Shown piece after piece: positions 1 to 5,395 of a stretch of 5,395 nucleotides of DNA (positions within the stretch are counted from its first letter, which is position 1; every line of letters starts with the position of its first letter). The notes below the pieces were generated by a model that was given only the letters and a program-made list of their open reading frames with translations, was not told the origin of the DNA and searched no databases. A program made the translations under genes and the position numbers. Origin of the DNA: an uncultured Chloroflexota bacterium (GTDB lineage: Bacteria; Chloroflexota; Dehalococcoidia; UBA2247; RBG-13-53-26); the NCBI GenBank assembly GCA_937860285.1, contig CALMBS010000182.1:1-5395 (forward strand). Direction: 5' to 3'.

Positions 1-462
1 CACGTTGTCGTAGCGCGGCAGGATGCGCAGGCGCGCCAGGACATCCGCCGATGAGCCCTCGGTGCTGACCGCCCCCATCATCACCCCGCGGTAGCGCAGG
101 TGCCTGGTGAGGGCCCGGGTATCCACCCCCGCAATGCCCGGCGCCGCGCCGGCGGCCAGGAAATCGTGCAGCGTCCGCCCGCTCTCCCAGTGGCTGGGGA
201 TATCGCACAGCTCGCGCACCGCCAGGCCCCTGACACGGATGCGCGCCGACTCGAAGCTCCGGTCGTTTACGCCATAGTTGCCGATGAGGGGATAGGTGAG
301 GACCAGTATCTGTCCGGCGTATGAGGGGTCAGTCAGCATCTCCTGGTACCCGGTCATGCTGGTGTTGAACACCACCTCGCCGTAGGAGAAGGCCTCCGCG
401 CCGAAGGTCCACCCCTCGTGGGTCGAACCGTCCTCCAGCACCAGTATGGCTTTTCTGTTCAT
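1..462 (-). CDS. carA: Carbamoyl-phosphate synthase small subunit, N-terminal part (runs off the window)
   Basis: The visible 154 residues match the N-terminal domain of CarA, the glutaminase subunit of carbamoyl-phosphate synthase. CarA releases ammonia from glutamine and passes it to CarB, feeding pyrimidine and arginine synthesis in the cytoplasm. Seen: an opening AILVLEDGSTHEGWTFGA, then GEVVFNTSMTGYQEMLTDPSY (residues about 29-48), LTYPLIGNYGVND (55-67), a RGLAVRE segment (79-84) and PGIAGVDTRALTRHLR (108-123), all characteristic of the family. The class I glutamine amidotransferase domain with its catalytic Cys-His-Glu triad would follow and lies outside the window, so catalytic competence cannot be checked. 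The start at 462 is the first ATG ahead of the family motifs and has an AAGGTG sequence at 466-471 just upstream. The gene follows nrpR by 91 nt in the same direction, and carB would be expected next. The family call is very secure. Confidence 0.96.
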   Translation of the reverse strand, partial: MNRKAILVLEDGSTHEGWTFGAEAFSYGEVVFNTSMTGYQEMLTDPSYAGQILVLTYPLIGNYGVNDRSFESARIRVRGLAVRELCDIPSHWESGRTLHDFLAAGAAPGIAGVDTRALTRHLRYRGVMMGAVSTEGSSADVLARLRILPRYDNV

Positions 463-496
463 CGTCACCTTGCCAGCCTCTCGGGACTGACTTAAA

Positions 497-525
497 GGCG
501 GCCGCCCCGTGGTCCTCTGGCCGCC
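497..525 (-). promoter_or_regulatory. GC-rich stem-loop between nrpR and carA
   Basis: On the minus strand GGCGGCC (525-519) can pair perfectly with GGCCGCC (503-497) across a 15-nt loop, and the stem is followed by TTTAAG. A competing small hairpin (TGGCC-GGC-GGCCA) overlaps its left arm. The T run is only three long, so this is a weak terminator at best. It could also be an attenuating or processing structure in the 91-nt leader of carA. In DNA this GC-rich, such pairings also arise by chance. Confidence 0.3.
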
Positions 526-553
526 GGCCAACTCATGGCCCCCTGGCCGCTGG

Positions 554-1588
554 CTACTCCACCGTTCTCGGCCCGCCGCCGGCAGCCGCCGCCGGCAGGT
601 CCCAGAAGCTCACCAGCCGCTCGAACTCGATCAGGCCGCTCTCAGAGGAGTTCTCCACCGGCACTCCCGCCTCCACCGCCGCCGCCACCGGGTTCAGCCC
701 GCCCAGCAGGACCATCCCGATGCGGTTCATGCCCAGCGCGATCTGGCAGACCGGCTCACCGACGCTCCCCAGCGCATAGACGCCGTTGACGCCGGCCTCC
801 TTCAGATGCCCCAGAGTGTCCTCCACAGCGGCCCGGGCCGGGGCCGGCAGCTCGCGGAAGTTGGCCAGTATGCGCCCATTGCCCGGCCGGGCGGCCTCTC
901 CGACGCTGGGCATGCCGGCGCGGATGTACTGCTCCGAGGGATCCAGGGAGGTGCCGGCGTAGTTGATGATAGCGGTGAAGCGCCTCGGCCTCGAGCCGCG
1001 GACCTCCAGCACCCCGCCGAAACGGGACTCCACCGGCACGCCCGCCTTGAGCAGGACCCCGTTCACCACCACACTGCACACCGTGGCCAGCCCCACCTTC
1101 CCCTCCGGGATGAGAACGCCGCCCAGCCTCTCGCCTTCGTGGGCCACGGCCACCAGCTGGCTGACGCAGAATCCCGCGGTGAATGCCTCACGCATGGCCG
1201 AAACAGCTTTCTTAAACCTGTTCCGGGCGAAGACCGAGGTGTTGATGGGCACCAGCCCGGTCCGCCTCCTCGGGTTGAAGGTGGTCTGGAAAGCCAGGGC
1301 CTCCAGCTTGTCCTGGATGAAACCTATCTGGTCCGGGGCCAGCGCTATCTGCAGCTCCTCGACGCCGAGCGCGGTGATGCTCCTCCCGTCCCTGCCCCCG
1401 GGCTGGGTGTACCCCCGCTCGTCCATGATCCGCAGGTGGTAGCGGATGGCCCGCTCGCTCAGGTTCAGACCGTACCTCTGCAGCTCCCGGGCAATGGTGA
1501 TCGATCCCAGCGGCTCGCCGGACTCGGACAGCACCCGCAGGATGGAGAGTATCTTCTTCTCGGTATCGGAGTTGGCGCTCTGCACCAT
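554..1588 (-). CDS. nrpR: NrpR-like winged-helix transcriptional regulator (DUF128/NrpR effector domain)
   Basis: This 344-residue protein is predicted to be a DNA-binding repressor of nitrogen genes. Residues about 8-75 form a winged-helix domain of the kind found at the N-terminus of NrpR, including the recognition-helix segment LSERAIRYHLRIMDERGY (43-60). Residues about 105-330 match one NrpR (DUF128) domain: GKVGLATVCSVVVNGVLLK (163-181), FGGVLEV (190-196), INYAGTSLDP (208-217), ANFRELP (242-248) and GMVLLGGLNPVAAAVEAGVPV (291-311). In methanogens NrpR represses nif and glnA, and 2-oxoglutarate binding relieves the repression; the same role here is inferred from homology and from the neighbouring PII and glnA genes. 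The Methanococcus protein carries two effector domains; this one has one. I chose the ATG at 1588 because AAGGGG lies 8 nt upstream and the likely promoter -10 lies at 1625-1630. The longer reading frame from 1702 would need translation from upstream of that promoter and adds non-family sequence. An in-frame ATG at 1609 is possible but would leave almost no leader. The C-terminal tail after about residue 330 is alanine/glycine-rich and unconserved. Confidence 0.9.
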   Translation of the reverse strand: MVQSANSDTEKKILSILRVLSESGEPLGSITIARELQRYGLNLSERAIRYHLRIMDERGYTQPGGRDGRSITALGVEELQIALAPDQIGFIQDKLEALAFQTTFNPRRRTGLVPINTSVFARNRFKKAVSAMREAFTAGFCVSQLVAVAHEGERLGGVLIPEGKVGLATVCSVVVNGVLLKAGVPVESRFGGVLEVRGSRPRRFTAIINYAGTSLDPSEQYIRAGMPSVGEAARPGNGRILANFRELPAPARAAVEDTLGHLKEAGVNGVYALGSVGEPVCQIALGMNRIGMVLLGGLNPVAAAVEAGVPVENSSESGLIEFERLVSFWDLPAAAAGGGPRTVE

Positions 1589-1596
1589 ACCGGCAA

Positions 1597-1602
1597 CCCC
1601 TT
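1597..1602 (-). promoter_or_regulatory. Ribosome binding site deciding the nrpR start
   Basis: AAGGGG on the minus strand sits 8 nt before the ATG at 1588. It is a near-match to AAGGAG and supports that start over the in-frame ATGs at 1609 and 1702. Confidence 0.6.
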
Positions 1603-1624
1603 TCCGCATTGGTGTCCCGGTGCC

Positions 1625-1633
1625 ATTATAGCA
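1625..1633 (-). promoter_or_regulatory. Extended -10 promoter for nrpR (and probably carA)
   Basis: The minus strand reads TGC-TATAAT, a perfect consensus -10 hexamer (1630-1625) preceded by a TGn extension (1633-1631). No good -35 match is seen at the usual distance, which is tolerated for extended -10 promoters of the housekeeping sigma factor. Transcription would start near 1615-1618, about 30 nt before the chosen nrpR ATG. The element lies in the 58-nt gap just after the nadE stop, so nrpR can probably be expressed apart from the upstream genes. A TATAAT is conspicuous in such GC-rich DNA. Confidence 0.65.
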
Positions 1634-1646
1634 CGCCGCGCCGGTA

Positions 1647-3632
1647 TCACTCCCGAAGTGTCTCATATGCTGCTTCCAGGTCCTCCATCCAGGGCCGGCC
1701 ATCAGCGTCGGACGGCATGCGCCAGTCGCCCCGCGGAGAGAGGCTCACCGACCCCACCTTGGGCCCCTCGGGCAGGCAGGTCCGCTTGAACTGGCTGGCG
1801 AAGAACCTCTCGAGGAAGATCGCCAGCCACCGGTGCAGATCGCCGAGGGTATAGGGGCCTTCGAACAGACCGCGCCGCCGGGCCTCGTTGGCCAGGTACA
1901 GGATCTTGCCCGGCCGCAGGCCCCACCGGATGAACGGGTAGAGGTAGAAGTCGGCCAGCTCCACGGGCCCGATGACGTCCTCGGTCTTCTGGCACACCTG
2001 GCCGTTATCCGGCCGGCGCAGCTCCGGGGAGATCGGGGTCTCCAGGACGTCGTACAGGACGCCCTGCGCCGGGGACCCGGCCAGCTCCTCGTCCGCCACC
2101 CACCGCACCAGGTACCGCACCAGCGTCTTGGGCACCGACGCATTCACGTGGTAGTGGGAGAGGTGATCCCCGGAGAAGGTGCACCAGCCCAGGGCGATCT
2201 CGGTGAGGTCCCCCGTCCCCACCACCACGGCCCCCATCTCGTTGGCCTTATTGAAAAGGAACTCGGTGCGGTAGCGGGCCTGGACGTTCTCGAAGACCAC
2301 GTCCTCCCCTCCGGCATGCTTCAGGTCCCGCAGGTGGGCCCGGCAGCTGCGGGTGATGTCCACGGTCTCCAGCCCTATCCCCAGGTGGCGGCAGAGCGCG
2401 ATGGCATTGGTCCGGGTACGCCGGGTAGTCCCGAACCCGGGCATCGTGAAGGCGTGGACGTTCTCCCTGGGCAGCCTCAGGAAATCCATCGTCCCGGCCG
2501 CCACCAGGAGGGCCAGGGTCGAGTCCAGGCCCCCGGAGACACCGAGGACCACGTGGTCCCGCCCGGCCCCGGAGAGCTTGCCGGCCAGCCCCGCCACCTG
2601 CATGGAGAAGATGTCCCGGCACCTCTCGGCCCGCCGGGCCGGGTCTCCCGGCACGAACGGCCGGGGGTCTATCCTGCGCCGCAGCTCCCCGGCCGGAGGA
2701 TCGGTCACCTCAGCCTCGACCATCCGGAATGTCCCCGATGTCCCGCGGGCCGGGCCGAAGGTGGTGGCCACCCGGCGGTCGTGCTCCAGCCGGTCCAGGT
2801 CGATGTCGGCCACTACCAGCGTCGGGTCCGGGCGGAGCCGGTTCGCCTCCTCGAGGATGGTGCCGTTCTCGGCCACCATGATGTGCCCGCCGAACACGAC
2901 GTCGTTCGACGACTCACCCCGGCCGGCTGAGACATAGACGAATGCCGCCAGGCACCGCCCCGACTCCGAGCAGACCATGGTCCGGCGCCAGTCCGCCTTG
3001 CCGATGAGCTCGTTGCTGGCCGACAGGTTGACCAGCACGGTGGCCCCGGCCAGGGCCTGGTGCTCGTGGGGCGCCAGCGGCACCCAGAGGTCCTCGCAGA
3101 TCTCCACCCCGATGGTGGCGGATGGCAGGCCGTTCAGCCGGAAGAGGAGGTCCGTGCCGAAGGGGACCTCCTGTCCCAGCAGGCTGATGCCGCCGGGAGG
3201 GGAGCGGTCGCCCGGGGCGAACCAGCGCTCCTCGTAGAACTCCCGGTAGCCGGGCAGATAGGTCTTGGGCACCACCCCCAGGATGCGGCCGGAGGCCAGC
3301 ACCGCGGCGCAGTTGAACACCTTCTGCCCCACCGCCAGCGGCAGGCCCAGCATGACCACCATCGCAGTGGAAGCGCTCTCCTTCAAGACGTAGCGCAACC
3401 CTTCCAGGGCCCGATCCAGCAGCACCTCATGATGGACCAGGTCCCCGATGGTGTAGCCGGTGATCGCCATCTCGGGAAAAGCCAGCACCTGTACGCCCGC
3501 CTCCGCGGCGCTGCCAATGGACTCGACGATGGCGCCGGCGTTGCCGGCCACGTCGGCCACCCGGACGCGGGGGGCCGCCGCGCCCACGCGCAGGAAGCCC
3601 AGGTCCCGGGTCAGACTCATGTCTCGGCTCAT
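1647..3632 (-). CDS. nadE: Glutamine-dependent NAD+ synthetase
   Basis: This 661-residue cytoplasmic enzyme makes NAD+ from deamido-NAD (NaAD), ATP and glutamine, the last step of NAD synthesis. It is the two-domain type. The N-terminal nitrilase-like glutaminase domain (about 14-300) carries the catalytic triad Glu54 (in AFPEM), Lys123 (in VPKTYLP) and Cys179 (in VEICEDLW). The C-terminal synthetase domain (about 335-640) holds the ATP pyrophosphatase P-loop SGGLDST at 366-372, GTGDLTEIALGWCTFSGDH (472-490), SHYHVNASVPKTLVRYL (492-508) and the terminal GPKVGSVSLSPRGDWRMPSDA (623-643). Length and triad positions are close to those of the mycobacterial NadE (about 680 aa), so it looks full length and active. 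The ATG at 3632 has GAGG 8 nt upstream and AGG 3 nt upstream; a second in-frame ATG at 3620 (Met5) has poorer spacing but cannot be excluded. The gene follows glnA by 131 nt containing a strong hairpin, and precedes nrpR by 58 nt. Its placement beside glnA fits its use of glutamine. Confidence 0.97.
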   Translation of the reverse strand: MSRDMSLTRDLGFLRVGAAAPRVRVADVAGNAGAIVESIGSAAEAGVQVLAFPEMAITGYTIGDLVHHEVLLDRALEGLRYVLKESASTAMVVMLGLPLAVGQKVFNCAAVLASGRILGVVPKTYLPGYREFYEERWFAPGDRSPPGGISLLGQEVPFGTDLLFRLNGLPSATIGVEICEDLWVPLAPHEHQALAGATVLVNLSASNELIGKADWRRTMVCSESGRCLAAFVYVSAGRGESSNDVVFGGHIMVAENGTILEEANRLRPDPTLVVADIDLDRLEHDRRVATTFGPARGTSGTFRMVEAEVTDPPAGELRRRIDPRPFVPGDPARRAERCRDIFSMQVAGLAGKLSGAGRDHVVLGVSGGLDSTLALLVAAGTMDFLRLPRENVHAFTMPGFGTTRRTRTNAIALCRHLGIGLETVDITRSCRAHLRDLKHAGGEDVVFENVQARYRTEFLFNKANEMGAVVVGTGDLTEIALGWCTFSGDHLSHYHVNASVPKTLVRYLVRWVADEELAGSPAQGVLYDVLETPISPELRRPDNGQVCQKTEDVIGPVELADFYLYPFIRWGLRPGKILYLANEARRRGLFEGPYTLGDLHRWLAIFLERFFASQFKRTCLPEGPKVGSVSLSPRGDWRMPSDADGRPWMEDLEAAYETLRE

Positions 3633-3644
3633 TCACCTGCCCTC
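3633..3644 (-). promoter_or_regulatory. Ribosome binding region of nadE
   Basis: The minus strand reads GAGGGCAGGTGA immediately before the ATG at 3632. Either GAGG (8-nt spacer) or AGG (3-nt spacer) can act as the Shine-Dalgarno sequence. It favours the ATG at 3632 over the one at 3620, whose upstream sequence has no good match. Confidence 0.5.
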
Positions 3645-3692
3645 GTACGGCATCCACCCTCCAAACAACCCACCACCGCCATCTCGCGACCA

Positions 3693-3739
3693 GGGACCCG
3701 CCCGGGACGCTCTCTTCCAGGCGCGTCCCGGGCGATCCC
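3693..3739 (-). terminator. Strong hairpin downstream of glnA (possible terminator or RNA-stabilising structure)
   Basis: CGCCCGGGACGC and GCGTCCCGGGCG (3734-3723 and 3710-3699 on the minus strand) form a perfect 12-bp stem with a 12-nt loop. After a small internal loop (A3735 on one side, C3697-C3698 on the other) a further 4 bp of GGGA/TCCC can pair, giving about 16 bp in all. It starts 24 nt after the glnA stop. No U-tract follows, so it is not a classical intrinsic terminator. It could slow or partly stop transcription into nadE, act with Rho, or protect the 3' end of a glnA message. Confidence 0.55.
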
Positions 3740-3746
3740 CTATGGC

Positions 3747-3759
3747 AGCGGAAGCCGCT
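3747..3759 (-). repeat. Small inverted repeat just after the glnA stop
   Basis: AGCGG-CTT-CCGCT on the minus strand forms a 5-bp stem with a 3-nt loop, 4 nt after the glnA stop and 7 nt before the large hairpin. It is short and could be chance, but its tandem placement with the larger structure is suggestive. Confidence 0.3.
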
Positions 3760-3763
3760 CAGA

Positions 3764-5107
3764 CTACAGGATCGGCAGGTACCGCCGGAGCTCGTACTCC
3801 GTCACCTGGATGCGGTACTTGTCCCACTCAATCTTCTTGTTTTCGATGAAGGCGTGAAACACGTGCTCTCCCAGCGCCTTCCGCACCACCTCGCTCTTCT
3901 CCATGACCTGCACGGCATCCCACAGGCTGGCCGGCAGGGTGCCGATGTTCCTCTCACGCCGCTCCGCCTCGGACATCTCGTAGACGTTCTCCTCGACGGG
4001 CTCAGGTGGCTTCAGCCCCTTCTCGATCCCGTCCAGCCCGGCGGCCAGCATCACGCTGAAGGCCAGGTAGGGGTTGCAGGCCGGGTCCGGCGACCGGTAC
4101 TCGATGCGGGTGGCGTTCTCCTTGCCCGGCTTGTACTCGGGGACCCGGATGAGGTCCGACCGGTTGCGCCGCGCCCAGGACAGGTATACCGGCGCCTCGT
4201 AGCCCGGCACCAGCCGCTTGTAGGAGTTCACCCACTGGCTGGTCACGGCCGTGATCTCGGGCGCGTGCTTCAGGAGCCCGGCCACGTAGGACCTGGCCGT
4301 CCCGGACAGGTGGTACGGGTCATTCTTGTCGAAGAAGGCGTTCTTGCCCTCCTTGAACAGCGACTGATGGACGTGCATGCCGGACCCGTTCTCGCCAAAG
4401 ATGGGCTTGGGCATGAAGGTAGCGTAGACGCCGCGGTTCAGAGCGACCTGCTTCACCACCAGGCGGTAGGTCATGACGTTGTCGGCCATGGTCAGGGCAT
4501 CGGTGTACCGCATGTCGATCTCGTGCTGGCTGGGCGCCACCTCGTGGTGGGAGTACTCCACCCCTATCCCCATGTCGTTGAGGGTGAGGACGGTGTCCCG
4601 CCTCAGGTCGGCGGCCTCATCCAGAGGGATCATGTCGAAGTAGCCGCCCACATCCAGGGTCTCGGTGCCCTTGGAGTCCTTGAAGTAGAAGTACTCCAGC
4701 TCCGGGCCGACGTAGAAGGTGTAGCCCAGGTCGGCGGCCCGCTTCAGGTTCCTCTTCAGGACGGCCCGCGGGTCACCTTCGTAGGGCTCACCGCCCGGCT
4801 TCACGATGTCGCAGAACATCCTGGCCACCGCGTGGTGCTCCCGGGGCCTCCAGGGGAGCAGGCAGAAGGTGTCCGGGTCGGGCAGGGCCATCATGTCGCT
4901 CTCGTCGATCCGGGCGAACCCCTCGATAGACGATCCGTCGAAGCCCATCCCCTCCTCCAGCGCCCCCTCCAGCTCCTCCACCGTGATAGCGAAGCTCTTG
5001 AGCATCCCCAGGATGTCCGAGAACCACAGCCGGATGAACTTGACGTCATGCTCCTTCGCCATCTTCAGCACATACTCTTTGCTTTCCTTCTTTGACTTCG
5101 CTGCCAT
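3764..5107 (-). CDS. glnA: Glutamine synthetase, type I (GSI-alpha)
   Basis: This 447-residue enzyme, a dodecamer in its family, condenses ammonia and glutamate with ATP to make glutamine in the cytoplasm, the main entry point of ammonium. Seen: the ammonia-site motif GMGFDGSSIEGF (53-64, Asp57); metal ligands Glu136 and Glu138 in GPELEYF, Glu189 and Glu196 in SHHEVAPSQHE, His245 in the ATP motif KPIFGENGSGMHVHQS (234-249), and Glu336 in RIEYRSPDPACNPYL; and the flap glutamate Glu304 in RLVPGYEAP. The length is close to Bacillus GlnA (444 aa). The long insertion and the NLYDLP-type adenylylation loop of GSI-beta enzymes are missing, so covalent adenylylation is not expected. Arg66 aligns with the Bacillus Arg62 involved in feedback inhibition, which makes this GSI-alpha by these marks. 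The ATG at 5107 is preceded by a consensus ribosome binding site. The gene lies 110 nt after a PII gene and 131 nt before nadE, all in one direction. Confidence 0.98.
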   Translation of the reverse strand: MAAKSKKESKEYVLKMAKEHDVKFIRLWFSDILGMLKSFAITVEELEGALEEGMGFDGSSIEGFARIDESDMMALPDPDTFCLLPWRPREHHAVARMFCDIVKPGGEPYEGDPRAVLKRNLKRAADLGYTFYVGPELEYFYFKDSKGTETLDVGGYFDMIPLDEAADLRRDTVLTLNDMGIGVEYSHHEVAPSQHEIDMRYTDALTMADNVMTYRLVVKQVALNRGVYATFMPKPIFGENGSGMHVHQSLFKEGKNAFFDKNDPYHLSGTARSYVAGLLKHAPEITAVTSQWVNSYKRLVPGYEAPVYLSWARRNRSDLIRVPEYKPGKENATRIEYRSPDPACNPYLAFSVMLAAGLDGIEKGLKPPEPVEENVYEMSEAERRERNIGTLPASLWDAVQVMEKSEVVRKALGEHVFHAFIENKKIEWDKYRIQVTEYELRRYLPIL

Positions 5108-5113
5108 TTCTAT

Positions 5114-5120
5114 CCTCCTT
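5114..5120 (-). promoter_or_regulatory. Consensus ribosome binding site of glnA
   Basis: AAGGAGG on the minus strand lies 6 nt upstream of the glnA ATG. It is a full match to the anti-Shine-Dalgarno sequence and the strongest such site in the window, in keeping with a highly expressed enzyme. It fixes the glnA start. Confidence 0.85.
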
Positions 5121-5176
5121 AAGGTCTTCTCCTTGTTGGCTGTCCCTTCATTCCCAGTCTGATATCCCCCACCTCC

Positions 5177-5193
5177 GGCGCGGCGGGCGCACC
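5177..5193 (-). repeat. Weak stem-loop in the glnB-glnA gap
   Basis: GGTGCG-CCCGC-CGCGCC on the minus strand can form a 6-bp stem (one G-U pair) with a 5-nt loop, 24 nt after the PII stop codon. No U-tract follows. It may slow or process the transcript between the PII gene and glnA, or be chance in GC-rich sequence. I see no convincing promoter in the 110-nt gap, so co-transcription of the two genes is plausible. Confidence 0.2.
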
Positions 5194-5217
5194 CTCCGGC
5201 CGGTCATCTGGTATCCA

Positions 5218-5395
5218 CTACACCGCGTTGTTGTCTCTGTCACCGGTGCGCACCCGAATGGCATGCTCCACCGGGATCACGAACACCTTTCCATCTCCCC
5301 TTTCGCCCGTGCGGGCCCTGGTCACTATCAGGTTCAGGGCCCGCCCCAGGTCCTCATCCAGCACCACCACCTCGATCTTCACCTTGGGCAGGAAT
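5218..5395 (-). CDS. glnB: Nitrogen regulatory protein PII, C-terminal part (starts outside the window)
   Basis: The last 58 residues of a PII protein are visible. PII proteins are cytoplasmic trimers that bind ATP/ADP and 2-oxoglutarate and adjust nitrogen targets such as ammonium transporters, GS regulators or transcription factors. Seen: FLPKVKIEVVV at the start (the strand that follows the T-loop), the B-loop signature TGERGDGKVFVIPVE (residues 29-43 of the fragment), and RVRTGDRDNNAV at the C-terminus with the conserved RTG. A PII is about 112 residues, so roughly half is missing, including most of the T-loop and any modifiable Tyr51. GlnB and GlnK cannot be told apart from this part; linkage to glnA suggests GlnB, whereas an amtB gene upstream would suggest GlnK. 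The reading frame begins at base 5394 and stops with TAG at 5218-5220. Confidence 0.95.
   Translation of the reverse strand, partial: FLPKVKIEVVVLDEDLGRALNLIVTRARTGERGDGKVFVIPVEHAIRVRTGDRDNNAV

Noticed and set aside
535..789. Proline- and serine-rich short frame on the plus strand
   Set aside because: The proline run comes from the GC-rich antisense of the alanine/glycine-rich C-terminus of the NrpR protein.
1589..1702. N-terminal extension of the nrpR frame up to an ATG at 1702
   Set aside because: It overlaps the end of nadE by 56 nt, lies partly upstream of the likely promoter, lacks family similarity, and the ATG at 1588 has a better ribosome binding site.
509..1789. A 426-codon open frame on the plus strand opposite nrpR
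   Set aside because: It has no family features, crosses the nrpR promoter and nadE end, and is explained by third-position GC bias on the opposite strand.
1833..2930. A 365-codon open frame on the plus strand opposite nadE
   Set aside because: It is Gly/Pro/His/Arg-rich low-complexity shadow sequence of nadE, which itself has complete domains and active-site residues.
3854..5095. A 413-codon open frame on the plus strand opposite glnA
   Set aside because: It mirrors the well-supported glnA coding frame. Its protein is rich in His, Val, Gly and Leu with no recognisable domain, as expected for the antisense of a GC-rich gene.
5108..5217. Riboswitch or glnA promoter in the glnB-glnA gap
   Set aside because: At 110 nt with one weak hairpin, I could not recognise a glutamine or other riboswitch core, nor a credible -35/-10 pair.

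Overview
The window is a GC-rich bacterial chromosomal segment in which every convincing gene lies on the minus strand. In transcription order, reading from high to low coordinates, they are: the 3' end of a PII signalling protein gene (glnB/glnK type), glnA (glutamine synthetase), nadE (glutamine-dependent NAD+ synthetase), an nrpR-like transcriptional repressor gene, and the 5' part of carA (carbamoyl-phosphate synthase small subunit). The two edge genes are cut by the window. The three in between are complete and show no frameshift. Coding density is high, with gaps of only 58 to 131 nt, so no gene-free stretch reaches 300 bases. I see no mobile element, CRISPR array, tRNA or rRNA.

The theme is nitrogen, and glutamine in particular. 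PII senses 2-oxoglutarate and ATP/ADP. GlnA makes glutamine. NadE and CarA both take the amide nitrogen of glutamine. The fourth gene resembles NrpR, the 2-oxoglutarate-responsive nitrogen repressor first described in methanogenic archaea. Here it has one winged-helix domain and only one NrpR effector domain, unlike the two effector domains of the Methanococcus protein. The cluster therefore appears to combine production of glutamine, two uses of it, and two potential 2-oxoglutarate sensors.

The glutamine synthetase is of the GSI-alpha type. It is short, lacks the adenylylation tyrosine loop, and has an arginine at the position linked to feedback inhibition. Control is thus expected through feedback and transcription rather than adenylylation. 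Regulatory signals visible between genes are a strong ribosome binding site before glnA, a very stable hairpin after glnA, an extended -10 promoter before nrpR (probably driving nrpR-carA), and a GC-rich stem-loop before carA.

The GSI-alpha enzyme, an archaeal-style NrpR in a bacterium, Shine-Dalgarno sites, a bacterial -10 element and high GC point to a bacterium such as a member of the Chloroflexota (Dehalococcoidia-like) or a related anaerobic lineage. That placement is inference, and similarity searches would be needed to fix it. The region is coherent and mostly conventional; the bacterial NrpR and its possible control of this cluster are the most interesting part.
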